From: MR-S7 sp000400995
Lineage (GTDB): Bacteria > Pseudomonadota > Gammaproteobacteria > Burkholderiales > Burkholderiaceae_C
Assembly: GCF_045291395.1 (NCBI RefSeq)
Contig: NZ_CP152342.1
Coordinates: 1,736,001 to 1,800,000 of the forward strand
Direction: 5' to 3'
DNA: 64,000 nt
Both the position numbers and the translations under genes were made by a program. Of the stretch, positions 1 through 7,993 are shown in pieces (position 1 is the first letter of the stretch; each line of letters starts with the position of its first letter). Under the pieces are notes generated by a model. It worked only from the letters and a program-made list of their open reading frames with translations. It was not told the DNA's origin and did no database searches.

Positions 1-164
1 TGCATGCCTTTGCCGGGCTGGGCGTGCAGGTCACCGAGCAGACCTTCGGCTACCCGCTGCTCAAGCTCACCATCTCGCAGGTCGCGCCCATCCTGCCGTA
101 CCTGTTCCTCGTCCTGATTCTGATCTTCCGGCCCAAGGGCCTGCTGGGCACCCGGGAGGATTGA
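1..164 (+). CDS. livH: Branched-chain amino acid ABC transporter permease LivH, C-terminal fragment
   Basis: Only the last 53 codons are in the window; the gene enters from the left edge. The visible tail has a hydrophobic segment (ILPYLFLVLILIF) followed by RPKGLLGTRED, the usual end of LivH-type permeases of the branched-chain amino acid ABC family. The next gene, livM, starts six bases after the stop, so the two are in one operon. Inner-membrane permease subunit that pairs with LivM; the substrate cannot be told from this fragment. Confidence 0.85.
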   Translation, partial: HAFAGLGVQVTEQTFGYPLLKLTISQVAPILPYLFLVLILIFRPKGLLGTRED

Positions 165-169
165 AGGCC

Positions 170-1504
170 ATGCAAACGACTTCCTCCCTGCCCGCGGCCG
201 CCGCGCCGCGCGCCACCCGCTACTACCGGTTCAAGCCTCTGAACGTGGGCCGGATCGTCCTTTGGAGCCTGTTCGCCCTCGCGCTCATCGTCGCGCCGAA
301 GGTGTTCACGAGCGGGCTGGCGCTGACCATGCTCTCGCAGATCGGCTACGCCATCATCATCTGCCTGTCCTACAACATCCTGCTGGGGCAGGGCGGCATG
401 CTGAGCTTCGGCCATGCGGTGTACACGGGGCTCGGCTCCTTCATCACGGTGCATGCCATCAACATGGCGGGCGCGGGCACGCTGGGCATTCCCCTGGTGC
501 TCATGCCCATCATCGGCGGGCTGGCGGGCATGTTCTTCGCCGTGGTGCTGGGCTTCGTGACCACCAAGAAGTCGGGCACCACCTTCGCCATGATCACGCT
601 GGGCATCGGCGAGCTGGTGGCCTCGATGGCGTTGATGTTCCCCGAATTCTTCGGCGGCGAGGGCGGCATCACCACCGACCGCGTGTACGGCGGCAGCGTG
701 TTCGGCATCACCTTCGGACCCGCGATCCAGGTCTATTACCTGATCGCGGCATATTGCTTCGTCTGCACGGCGCTGATGTTCGCCTTCACCGGCACGCCGC
801 TGGGGCGCATCCTCAACGCCGTGCGCGACAACCCCGAGCGCGTGGAGTTCATCGGCTACAACACGCAGCGCGTGCGCTACTTCGCCTTCATCATCGCGGG
901 CTTCTTCGCGGGCGTGGGCGGGGCGCTGGGGGCCATCAACTTCGAGATCGTCACCGGCGCCGACAGCGTGAGCGTGGTGCGCTCGGGCGGCTACCTGCTG
1001 TTCACCTTCCTGGGCGGGGCGACGTTCTTCTTCGGGCCCATCATCGGCGCGGTGCTGCTGGTGCTGGCCTCGGTGTTGCTGTCGGAGCTGTCCAAGGCCT
1101 GGCTGCTGTACCTGGGGCTGGTGTTCCTGTTCATGGTGATGTATGCGCCTGGCGGCATCGCCAGCCTGATCATGATGAACCTGCGGCTGGCCAAGTACGG
1201 CAAGCTGCGCGGCATCATCAGCGCCTACCTGGCGCTGGGCGGCACGGCCCTGGTGGCGGTGCTGGGCGCGGCCGCGATGATCGAGATGACCTACCACCTG
1301 CAGCTCAACGCGGCGCTGGGGCCGCAGCTCACGTTCCTGGGCGCCACGCTGGACGCCCACAGCGCGGGAAGCTGGTTCGGCGCGGGCTTCGTGTTCGTGA
1401 CGGGGCTGGGGCTGTTCGAACTGTGCAGGCGGCAGTTCCTGCGGCAGTGGGGCGAGATCCAGGAAGAAATCGAGCACGAGATCAAGCGCGGGGAGGCGGC
1501 GTGA
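170..1504 (+). CDS. livM: Branched-chain amino acid ABC transporter permease LivM
   Basis: This is a 444-aa polytopic inner-membrane protein of the LivM family. It has the family segment YNILLGQGGMLSFGHAVY near residues 65-85 and many hydrophobic helices up to about residue 355. The C-terminal part beyond that is an additional hydrophobic stretch ending in a charged tail, which makes it slightly long for the family. The ATG at 170 is preferred because a GGAGG lies about ten bases upstream; a TTG at 161 overlapping the livH stop is an alternative. The stop overlaps the livG start by one base (TGATG), which suggests translational coupling. It forms the membrane channel with LivH; the substrate may be an amino acid or another small carboxylate, given the beta-oxidation genes downstream. 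Confidence 0.92.
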   Translation: MQTTSSLPAAAAPRATRYYRFKPLNVGRIVLWSLFALALIVAPKVFTSGLALTMLSQIGYAIIICLSYNILLGQGGMLSFGHAVYTGLGSFITVHAINMAGAGTLGIPLVLMPIIGGLAGMFFAVVLGFVTTKKSGTTFAMITLGIGELVASMALMFPEFFGGEGGITTDRVYGGSVFGITFGPAIQVYYLIAAYCFVCTALMFAFTGTPLGRILNAVRDNPERVEFIGYNTQRVRYFAFIIAGFFAGVGGALGAINFEIVTGADSVSVVRSGGYLLFTFLGGATFFFGPIIGAVLLVLASVLLSELSKAWLLYLGLVFLFMVMYAPGGIASLIMMNLRLAKYGKLRGIISAYLALGGTALVAVLGAAAMIEMTYHLQLNAALGPQLTFLGATLDAHSAGSWFGAGFVFVTGLGLFELCRRQFLRQWGEIQEEIEHEIKRGEAA

Positions 1505-2292
1505 TGACGACGGACCACCAAGCGGCCTATGCGCTGGAGCTGCGCGACCTGCGCAAGAGCTTCGGCAAGACCGAGATCATCCGCGGCGCCCAGCTCGCCG
1601 TGCAGGCGGGCGAGCGCGTGGCCATCATCGGGCCCAACGGCGCGGGCAAGTCCACGCTGTTCAACCTGATCAGCGGGCGCTTCGCCCCCACCAGTGGCGA
1701 GGTGCTGCTGCACGGCGCGCGCATCGACGGCAAGAAGCCGTTCGAGATCAACCGCATGGGCCTGTCGCGCAGCTTCCAGATCACCAACATCTTTCCCAAG
1801 CTCAGCGTGTTCGAGAACCTGCGCTGCGGCGTGCTCTGGAGCCTGGGCTACCGCTATGCGTTCTGGCGCTTCCTGTCGAAGCTGCAGGACGCCAACGAGC
1901 GCGCCGAGCAACTCATGGAGATGATCAAGCTCGAAAAGAAGCGCGACACGCTGGCCATGAACCTTACCTATGCCGAGCAGCGGGCGCTGGAGATCGGCAT
2001 CACCATCGCGGGCGGCGCCAGCGTCATCCTGCTGGACGAGCCCACCGCCGGCATGAGCAAGAGCGAGACCACGCGCTTCATCCACCTCATCAAGGAGGTG
2101 ACGCAGGGCCGCACCCTGCTGACCGTGGAGCACGACATGGGCGTGGTCTTCGGCCTGGCCGACAAGATCGCGGTGGTGGTCTACGGCGAGGTGATCGCCT
2201 TCGATACGCCCGAGAACGTGCGCGCCAACCCGCGCGTGCAGGAGGCCTACCTGGGCTCCGTCATCGCGGCGCAGCAGGCGGGGGGACACTGA
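1504..2292 (+). CDS. livG: ABC transporter ATP-binding protein LivG
   Basis: This is a 262-aa nucleotide-binding subunit. Walker A is GPNGAGKST (about residues 42-50), Walker B is VILLDEP, and the H-loop is in TVEHDMG. The ABC signature reads LTYAEQ, where this family normally has a glycine at the fourth position (L-x-Y-G-x-Q). The start at 1504 overlaps the livM stop, and the stop overlaps the livF start by one base (TGATG). LivG and LivF form the heterodimeric ATPase on the cytoplasmic face of LivHM. The weakened signature matters because it would face the altered Walker A of LivF in the same composite site. Confidence 0.93.
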   Translation: MTTDHQAAYALELRDLRKSFGKTEIIRGAQLAVQAGERVAIIGPNGAGKSTLFNLISGRFAPTSGEVLLHGARIDGKKPFEINRMGLSRSFQITNIFPKLSVFENLRCGVLWSLGYRYAFWRFLSKLQDANERAEQLMEMIKLEKKRDTLAMNLTYAEQRALEIGITIAGGASVILLDEPTAGMSKSETTRFIHLIKEVTQGRTLLTVEHDMGVVFGLADKIAVVVYGEVIAFDTPENVRANPRVQEAYLGSVIAAQQAGGH

Positions 2293-2987
2293 TGCTGAAA
2301 ATCGAGAACCTGCACGCCTACTACGGCAAGAGCCACGTGCTGCACGGCGTGGCGTTCGACGTGCGGCCCGGCGAGATCGTCGCGCTGCTGGGGCGCAACG
2401 GCTCGGGCCGCTCCACGGCGGCCAAGGCCATCATGGGACTGGTGGACTGGGAGGGCGGCATCGACTGGAAGGGCCAGAGCCTCGCGGGCAAGAAGGCCTA
2501 CGAGATCGCCCACCTGGGTCTGGGCTACGTACCCGAGAGCCGCGACGTGTTCCCCAACCTCACCGTGCACCAGAACCTGCTCCTGGGCCAGAAGGGCGCT
2601 GGCCGGGGCAGCCGCTGGTCGTTCGACGACATGTACGCCATGTTCCCGCGCCTCAAGGAGCGGCGCAACATCGAGGCGGGCGTGATGTCCGGCGGCGAGC
2701 AGCAGATGCTCACGCTGTGCCGCACGCTCATGGGCGACCCCGACCTCATCATCATCGACGAACCCACGGAAGGACTCGCGCCAAAAATAGTGGAGCTGGT
2801 GGGCGAATACCTCACCAAGCTCAAGGAGCGGGGCATCTCCGTGCTGCTGATCGAGCAGAAGCTCACCATCGCCATGACTATCTCCGACCGCGCGCTGGTC
2901 ATGGGCCACGGCAGCATCGTCTTCCAGGGCACGCCCGACGAACTGCGCGCCAACAGCTACGTGCGCAAGGAGTGGCTGGAGGTTTGA
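2292..2987 (+). CDS. livF: ABC transporter ATP-binding protein LivF with Arg in Walker A
   Basis: This is a 231-aa nucleotide-binding subunit, the normal LivF length. Walker A reads GRNGSGRST: the invariant lysine is replaced by arginine (codon CGC). The signature MSGGEQ and Walker B LIIIDEP are intact, and the H-loop position is Gln (IEQK), as is usual in LivF. The last codons and TGA stop run into a copy of the dispersed hairpin repeat (2983-3040), so the repeat appears to supply the stop. It is the last liv gene before the fad-like pair. The Lys-to-Arg change probably lowers hydrolysis at one ATP site but does not by itself imply a dead transporter. Confidence 0.92.
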   Translation: MLKIENLHAYYGKSHVLHGVAFDVRPGEIVALLGRNGSGRSTAAKAIMGLVDWEGGIDWKGQSLAGKKAYEIAHLGLGYVPESRDVFPNLTVHQNLLLGQKGAGRGSRWSFDDMYAMFPRLKERRNIEAGVMSGGEQQMLTLCRTLMGDPDLIIIDEPTEGLAPKIVELVGEYLTKLKERGISVLLIEQKLTIAMTISDRALVMGHGSIVFQGTPDELRANSYVRKEWLEV

Positions 2988-3040
2988 AGCCAAAAGCGCC
3001 TCCAGCGCAATCCCATCAAGCGCAACCAGCTATGCAAACC
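2983..3040. repeat. Dispersed hairpin repeat, copy at the livF stop
   Basis: This is a copy of the short dispersed repeat in reverse orientation: TTTGAAGCCAAAAGCGCC, then a hairpin-like core (TCCAGCGC...CATCAAGCGCA), then ACCAGCTATGCAAA. Its first bases contain the TGA stop of livF. It lies between livF and the fadB-like gene. Confidence 0.7.
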
Positions 3041-3188
3041 ATAGCGCTAGCGCGCGGAGCCCCTGCGGGCGGTGCGCCTTTGTCCCCCCTGAGACAAGGG
3101 CGTGCACCCGACTCCCCCTAGACTTGCGGAAAAAAGCGCACGAGCGTACTTTTCTTTCATCCACCGAGATCCAAGAGGAAACGACAGC

Positions 3189-5288
3189 ATGACGGCTGAA
3201 TACCAGGTCCACGGCGACGTGGCCGTGATCACGCTCAACAACCCGCCCGTCAACGGGCTCGGCCTGGCCACGCGCCGGGGCATCGTGGAGGGCCTCGACC
3301 GCGCGCAGGCCGACGCGGCCGTCAAGGCCATCGTCATCACCGGCGCGGGCGGCGCCTTCTCGGGCGGCGCGGACATCAAGGAGTTCGGCACCGACAAGTC
3401 GCTGCAGGAGCCCAACCTGCATTCCGTCATCAGCGCCATCGAGCACTGCGAGAAGCCCGTGGTCGCCGCCATCCACACCGTCTGCATGGGCGGCGGGCTG
3501 GAGCTGGCACTGGGCTGCCACTACCGCGTGGCCGCGCCCGGCTGCAGCGTGGCGCTGCCCGAGGTGAAGCTGGGCCTGCTGCCTGGCGCGGGCGGCACGC
3601 AGCGCCTGCCGCGCGTGGTGGGCGTGGAGGCGGCCCTGAACATGATCGTGAGCGGCGAGGCGGTCAAGAGCGAATTCATCGGCGCCGTGCCTGGCCAGAA
3701 GCTGTTCGACAAGATGGCCGCATCGCCCGAATCCCTGGCCGAAGAGGCCCTGGCCTTCGCACGCAGCGTGGCCGATGCGCGTCCGCTGCCGCTGGTGCGC
3801 AACCTGCCGTGCAAGCACCCCGAGGGCGACGCCTACTTCCAGTTCGCGCGCAACATGGTCAAGGGCATGGCCAGGAACTTCCCCGCGCCCGCCAAGTGCG
3901 TGGACGCGGTGGAAGCCGCGACGAAGAAGAAATTCGCAGAGGGTCTGGCCACGGAACGGGAGCTGTTCATCAACCTCATGTGGACGCCCGAGTCGCGCGC
4001 GCTGCGCCACCTGTTCTTCGCGGAGCGCGCGGCCAGCAAGATCCCCGACGTGCCCTCGGACACGCCCAAGCGCGACATCAAGAAGGTGGGCGTGATCGGC
4101 GCGGGCACCATGGGTGGCGGCATCAGCATGAACTTCCTGAATGCGGGCATTCCCGTAACCATCCTGGAGACGAAGCAGGAGGCGCTGGACCGCGGCATCG
4201 CCACGATCCAGAAGAACTACGAAGCCCAGGTGAAGAAGGGCAAGCTCAAGGAAGACAAGTACCAGCAGCGCATGGCGCTCCTGTCCACCACGCTGAGCTA
4301 TGACGACCTGAAGGACTGCGACCTCATCATCGAGGCCGTGTTCGAGGAACTGGGCGTCAAGGAGACCGTGTTCAAGCAACTCGACAAGGTGGCCAAGCCC
4401 GGCGCTATCCTGGCTTCCAACACCTCCACGCTCGACGTGGACAAGATCGCCGCGTTCACCCAGCGCCCGCAGGACGTGGTCGGCATGCACTTCTTCAGCC
4501 CCGCCAACGTGATGCGGCTGCTGGAAGTGGTGCGCGGCAAGCACACCGCCAAGGACGTGCTGGCCACCGTGATGGCGATCGCCAAGAAGATCAAGAAGAC
4601 GGCCGTGGTCTCGGGCGTGTGCGACGGCTTCATCGGCAACCGCATGATCGAGCGCTACAGCCAGCAGGCCGGCTTCCTGCTCGACGAGGGCTGCACGCCC
4701 AGCCAGGTGGACAAGGCCATCGAGAAATTCGGCTTCGCCATGGGTCCGTTCCGCATGGGCGACCTCGCGGGCAACGACATCGGCTGGGCCATCCGCAAGC
4801 GCCGCGCCGTCGAGCAGCCGGACATGAAGTACAGCAAGACGGCCGACCTGCTGTGCGAGAAGGGCCGCTTCGGCCAGAAGACCGGCAAGGGCTGGTACGA
4901 CTACGCGCCCCGCAAGCGCGACGCGATTCCCAGCCAGGAAGTGCTGGACATGATCGAGCAGCACCGCAAGGACGCCGGCATCGCCCCGCGCAAGGTCAGC
5001 GACGAGGAGATCGTGCAGCGCCTCGTGTATTCGCTGGTCAACGAGGGCGCCAAGATCCTGGAAGAGGGCATCGCCAGCAAGTCCGGCGACATCGACATGG
5101 TCTACCTCACGGGCTACGGCTTCCCCATCCACCGCGGCGGCCCCATGCACTACGCGAGCGAAGTGGGCCTGTTCAACGTCGTGCAGGCCATGCAGCGCTT
5201 CGCCCGCAACCCGCTGGACGATGCCCGCGCCTGGCAGCCCGCGCCGCTGCTGGCGCAACTCGCCGCCGAGGGCAAGGCCTTCGCCTGA
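3189..5288 (+). CDS. Bifunctional enoyl-CoA hydratase / 3-hydroxyacyl-CoA dehydrogenase (FadB/FadJ type)
   Basis: This is a 699-aa cytoplasmic beta-oxidation enzyme. The N-terminal crotonase domain (about 1-190) has the oxyanion-hole segment SGGADIKEF and ALPEVKLGLLPGAGG with the catalytic glutamates. The dehydrogenase part follows, with the NAD fold GVIGAGTMGGGI (about residue 298) and the catalytic-His segment HFFSPANVM, then a C-terminal 3HCDH domain. The ATG at 3189 follows AGAGGAAA; the open frame extends upstream but contains repeat DNA there. A thiolase gene follows after 28 bases. The size resembles the peroxisomal-type bifunctional enzymes and FadJ. With the liv genes upstream, this suggests uptake and degradation of an acid or its CoA ester; the substrate is unknown. 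Confidence 0.92.
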   Translation: MTAEYQVHGDVAVITLNNPPVNGLGLATRRGIVEGLDRAQADAAVKAIVITGAGGAFSGGADIKEFGTDKSLQEPNLHSVISAIEHCEKPVVAAIHTVCMGGGLELALGCHYRVAAPGCSVALPEVKLGLLPGAGGTQRLPRVVGVEAALNMIVSGEAVKSEFIGAVPGQKLFDKMAASPESLAEEALAFARSVADARPLPLVRNLPCKHPEGDAYFQFARNMVKGMARNFPAPAKCVDAVEAATKKKFAEGLATERELFINLMWTPESRALRHLFFAERAASKIPDVPSDTPKRDIKKVGVIGAGTMGGGISMNFLNAGIPVTILETKQEALDRGIATIQKNYEAQVKKGKLKEDKYQQRMALLSTTLSYDDLKDCDLIIEAVFEELGVKETVFKQLDKVAKPGAILASNTSTLDVDKIAAFTQRPQDVVGMHFFSPANVMRLLEVVRGKHTAKDVLATVMAIAKKIKKTAVVSGVCDGFIGNRMIERYSQQAGFLLDEGCTPSQVDKAIEKFGFAMGPFRMGDLAGNDIGWAIRKRRAVEQPDMKYSKTADLLCEKGRFGQKTGKGWYDYAPRKRDAIPSQEVLDMIEQHRKDAGIAPRKVSDEEIVQRLVYSLVNEGAKILEEGIASKSGDIDMVYLTGYGFPIHRGGPMHYASEVGLFNVVQAMQRFARNPLDDARAWQPAPLLAQLAAEGKAFA

Positions 5289-5316
5289 ACGTCATCGATA
5301 ACAAGGATTTGAAGCA

Positions 5317-6492
5317 ATGACCTCCGCAGTGATCGTTTCCACCGCCCGCACGCCGCTCGCCAAGAGCTGGAAGGGCTCGTTCAACATGACGCACGGCGCC
5401 ACGCTCGGCGGCCACGCGGTGCAGCACGCCGTGCAGCGCGCGGGCATCGACGGGGCCGACGTGGACGACGTCATTATGGGCTGCGCCAACCCCGAGGGCG
5501 CCACCGGCATGAACATCGCGCGCCAGATCGCGCTCAAGGCAGGCCTGCCCGTCACCACCTCGGGCATGACCGTCAACCGCTTCTGCTCGTCGGGCCTGCA
5601 GACCATCGCCCTGGCGGCCCAGCGCATCATCGCGGGCGAGGCCGACGTGTTCGTGGCCGGCGGCGTGGAAAGCATCTCCTGCGTGCAGCAGGAGATGAAC
5701 CTGCACATGATCCAGGACCTGGCCCTGGCCAAGCAGAAGCCCGAGATCTACTGGAGCATGCTGCAGACCGCCGAGCAGGTCGCCAAGCGCTACAACATCG
5801 GCCGCGACGCCATGGACGAATACGGCGCCGCCAGCCAGCAGAAAGCCTGCGCCGCCCAGGCCGCCGGCCTGTTCGACGCCGAGATCGCGCCCATCACCGT
5901 CACCGCCGGCATTGCCGACAAGACCCTGGGCCTCATCACCAAGCAAGTCACCGTGAGCAAGGACGAAGGCACGCGCGAGGGCACCACCTTCGACGCCATC
6001 CACGGCCTGCGCTCCGCGCTGCCCGGCGGCCTCATCTCGGCGGGCAACGCCAGCCAGTTCAGCGACGGCGCCGGCGCCTGCGTGGTGACCAGCGAGGAAT
6101 ACGCCAGCAAGAAGGGCCTCAAGCCCCTGGGCCGCTTCCTGGGCTTCGCTGTGGCGGGCTGCGAGCCCGACGAGATGGGCATCGGCCCCGTGTTCGCCGT
6201 GCCCAAGGTGCTCAAGAAGCTCGGTCTCACCGTGCAGGACATCGACCTGTGGGAGTTGAACGAAGCCTTCGCCGTGCAGGTGCTCTACTGCCGCGACAAG
6301 CTCGGTATTCCCGCCGACCGCCTGAACGTGAACGGCGGCGCCATCGCCCTGGGCCACCCCTACGGCGTGAGCGGCCAGCGCCTCACGGGCCACGCACTCA
6401 TCGAAGGCAAGCGCCGCGGTGCCAAGCGCGTGTGCGTGACCATGTGCATCGGCGGCGGCATGGGCGCGGCGGGCGTGTTCGAGGTGCTGTAA
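5317..6492 (+). CDS. Acetyl-CoA C-acyltransferase (thiolase)
   Basis: This is a 391-aa thiolase. The acyl-accepting Cys90 lies in NRFCSSGLQ, the His of the GHP motif in ALGHPYGVSG, and the second catalytic Cys in CVTMCIGGGMG near the C terminus. It would cleave 3-ketoacyl-CoA to acetyl-CoA and a shortened acyl-CoA, the step after the FadB-like enzyme encoded 28 bases upstream. The start ATG at 5317 is preceded by AAGGATTTGAAGCA. A strong hairpin terminator follows at 6525. FadA versus acetoacetyl-CoA thiolase cannot be decided from sequence alone; the FadB partner favours beta-oxidation. Confidence 0.93.
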   Translation: MTSAVIVSTARTPLAKSWKGSFNMTHGATLGGHAVQHAVQRAGIDGADVDDVIMGCANPEGATGMNIARQIALKAGLPVTTSGMTVNRFCSSGLQTIALAAQRIIAGEADVFVAGGVESISCVQQEMNLHMIQDLALAKQKPEIYWSMLQTAEQVAKRYNIGRDAMDEYGAASQQKACAAQAAGLFDAEIAPITVTAGIADKTLGLITKQVTVSKDEGTREGTTFDAIHGLRSALPGGLISAGNASQFSDGAGACVVTSEEYASKKGLKPLGRFLGFAVAGCEPDEMGIGPVFAVPKVLKKLGLTVQDIDLWELNEAFAVQVLYCRDKLGIPADRLNVNGGAIALGHPYGVSGQRLTGHALIEGKRRGAKRVCVTMCIGGGMGAAGVFEVL

Positions 6493-6524
6493 GCGCCGGA
6501 CAAGCCCTGACCGGAACCCCCAGC

Positions 6525-6560
6525 GCCCCGCGCAGGCCTTTGGCTTGCGCGGGGCATTTG
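6525..6560 (+). terminator. Hairpin terminator after the thiolase gene
   Basis: GCCCCGCGCAGGCC (6525-6538) pairs with GGCTTGCGCGGGGC (6542-6555), with one G-U pair and a three-base loop, followed by a T-rich stretch. It probably ends the liv-fad transcript. Confidence 0.8.
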
Positions 6561-6565
6561 CTTTG

Positions 6566-6617
6566 CTTTTGATAGCTGCTGGCGCTTGCTGGGTATGCGC
6601 TGGAGCCGTTTTTTGCC
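6566..6617. repeat. Dispersed hairpin repeat, intergenic copy
   Basis: The copy reads CTTTTGATAGCTGCTGGCGC, then TTGCTGGGTATGCGCTGGAG and CCGTTTTTTG. It follows the terminator of the thiolase gene and lies just before the convergent GNAT-Rnk gene. The right half of its core is degenerate (TATGCGCT instead of CAAGCGCT). Confidence 0.75.
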
Positions 6618-6673
6618 ATTCATTAGGGCAGGCCCGCCTGAATGCCATGCGCTGCCGCAGGTTTCCAGCGCGT

Positions 6674-7585
6674 CTACAGGTGGAAGTCGCCCGCCGCTTC
6701 CGGCTGGTACAGCACTTTCCTGATCCGGATGTGGCACGTCCGGTCCGGAATGCGCCAGTTGAAGGCATCGCCCTCCTTGTAGCCCAGGATGGCCGTGCCG
6801 ATGCCCGAGCACACCGAGAGCTTGCCGGCACCGTCGTCCGCGTCTTCGGGGTAGACCAGAGCGACTTCCACCTCTTCGTCATCCACCTCCAGCAAGGCCT
6901 TGGAGTTCATGGTGACTACGTCCTGCGCCACCTGCACGGGATCGACGACGATGGCACGCTCCACCTCGTGCTCCAGCTCGAAAATCTCCGCGCCCATCGC
7001 CACCTCGATCAGGCTCCTGAGCCGTGCCTTGTCGATCTCGGTGATGTAGATGTGGGAAGTGTGCGCGGGCGGGCTTTCGTGCAAGAGCTGCAAATAGCGA
7101 TGCGCGGGCAGGGCAAGCGACTTCATGGCCGGCGTCTCGCTCTCCAGCACAAAGCCGCTGTGCAGGAACGCCTGGAGCGACCGTGCATTGTCGGGGTGGA
7201 TCTTGGCGATGAGCTTGTCGGCCCGCATGTCGAAGAAGGCGAGTTTCATACCCTCGCGGATCGCGCTGGTGCCAAGCCTGCGGCCCCAGTTGTCGCGCTG
7301 GCCTATGACCAGCACCATCTCGCAGTCCCGACCGTTCTTGACCAGGCGCACGAAGCCCACGGGCACGTCATGCCGGTCGTAGGCCATGAAGAATCGGCCG
7401 CCCTGGTTGAACAGATGGGTCAGGACGGGGAACTGAACCCGCCCGATAACCTGCTCGATGAAGCGGGAGACATGGCGCGAGTCGCTCAGGTAGCGCGTCA
7501 CGGCCTCGTCCTCCAGCCAGTCCATCAGCGTGAGCGCGTTGGCCCGGGTGATCTCCGGGCACAGGGAAACGAAAGGCTTGTTCAT
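6674..7585 (-). CDS. Fusion of GNAT acetyltransferase and Rnk-type nucleoside diphosphate kinase regulator
   Basis: This is a 303-aa two-domain protein. Residues about 1-160 resemble a GNAT N-acetyltransferase; the VLVIGQRDNWGRRLGTSAI segment fits the acetyl-CoA loop, and IHPDNARSLQAFLHSGF fits the C-terminal GNAT signature. Residues about 185-303 have the GreA/GreB C-terminal (FKBP-like) fold found in Rnk, with LSVCSGIGTAILGYKEGD. Such GNAT-Rnk fusions are known in Burkholderiales; their acetyl acceptor is not known to me. ATG at 7585 is chosen because the GNAT homology begins right after it; the upstream frame contains intergenic sequence. A 16-bp palindrome lies upstream (7621-7636). Confidence 0.85.
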   Translation of the reverse strand: MNKPFVSLCPEITRANALTLMDWLEDEAVTRYLSDSRHVSRFIEQVIGRVQFPVLTHLFNQGGRFFMAYDRHDVPVGFVRLVKNGRDCEMVLVIGQRDNWGRRLGTSAIREGMKLAFFDMRADKLIAKIHPDNARSLQAFLHSGFVLESETPAMKSLALPAHRYLQLLHESPPAHTSHIYITEIDKARLRSLIEVAMGAEIFELEHEVERAIVVDPVQVAQDVVTMNSKALLEVDDEEVEVALVYPEDADDGAGKLSVCSGIGTAILGYKEGDAFNWRIPDRTCHIRIRKVLYQPEAAGDFHL

Positions 7586-7993
7586 CTTCACCCCGGTGGG
7601 TTTCAAGAATGAAAGCCTTTCATGGCCTGGGCCATGACGGTTCTTTCGGGAGAGGCTGATTCTAAGAGGCGGGGCAAGTGCATGCTGCCTTGGGCTCGTG
7701 CAGTACTGCGCTTTCGAGGTCCGCTTTAGGCTGGTTGCTGCCGCTAAACCCGCGGTTGTTGAACGACTGCTGCGCGACCAAAGCAGACTCTGGACGAAAC
7801 GGTGGTTCAGCGCCCAAAAGCAGCCGCTCACAACGGCGTACCGCCGAGTAGAGGCACATGCCGTCGCGCAACGTTTGTAAGACTCCATTACCGTTAGGAT
7901 TGAGCCAATTCATTCGTGCTCAGTTGAGTTTCGTCCGCTCCGTCCGTCGCCGCGTTGAGGTGACGGCTTGGCGGTAGCTGGAATATCGTAGAG
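7586..7993. other. Intergenic region between divergent GNAT-Rnk and ECF41 genes
   Basis: This is 408 bases with no convincing gene. Apart from the palindrome at 7621-7636 I see no repeat, RNA gene or ECF41-type promoter. Short open frames here have no recognisable features. Confidence 0.5.
7611..7654. promoter_or_regulatory. Palindrome upstream of the GNAT-Rnk gene
   Basis: CATGGCCTGGGCCATG (7621-7636) is a perfect palindrome with a two-base centre. It is flanked by GAAAG on one side and CTTTC on the other, which extends the symmetry. It sits 36-51 bases upstream of the minus-strand start and could be an operator or a leader hairpin. Confidence 0.4.

Noticed and set aside
50..1477. Minus-strand open frame of 475 codons opposite livM
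   Set aside because: Composition is His/Arg/Gln-rich as expected of an antisense shadow; livM on the + strand is clear.
7698..7880. 60-codon open frame between the GNAT-Rnk and ECF41 genes
   Set aside because: It lacks a ribosome site and features; it looks like intergenic DNA.
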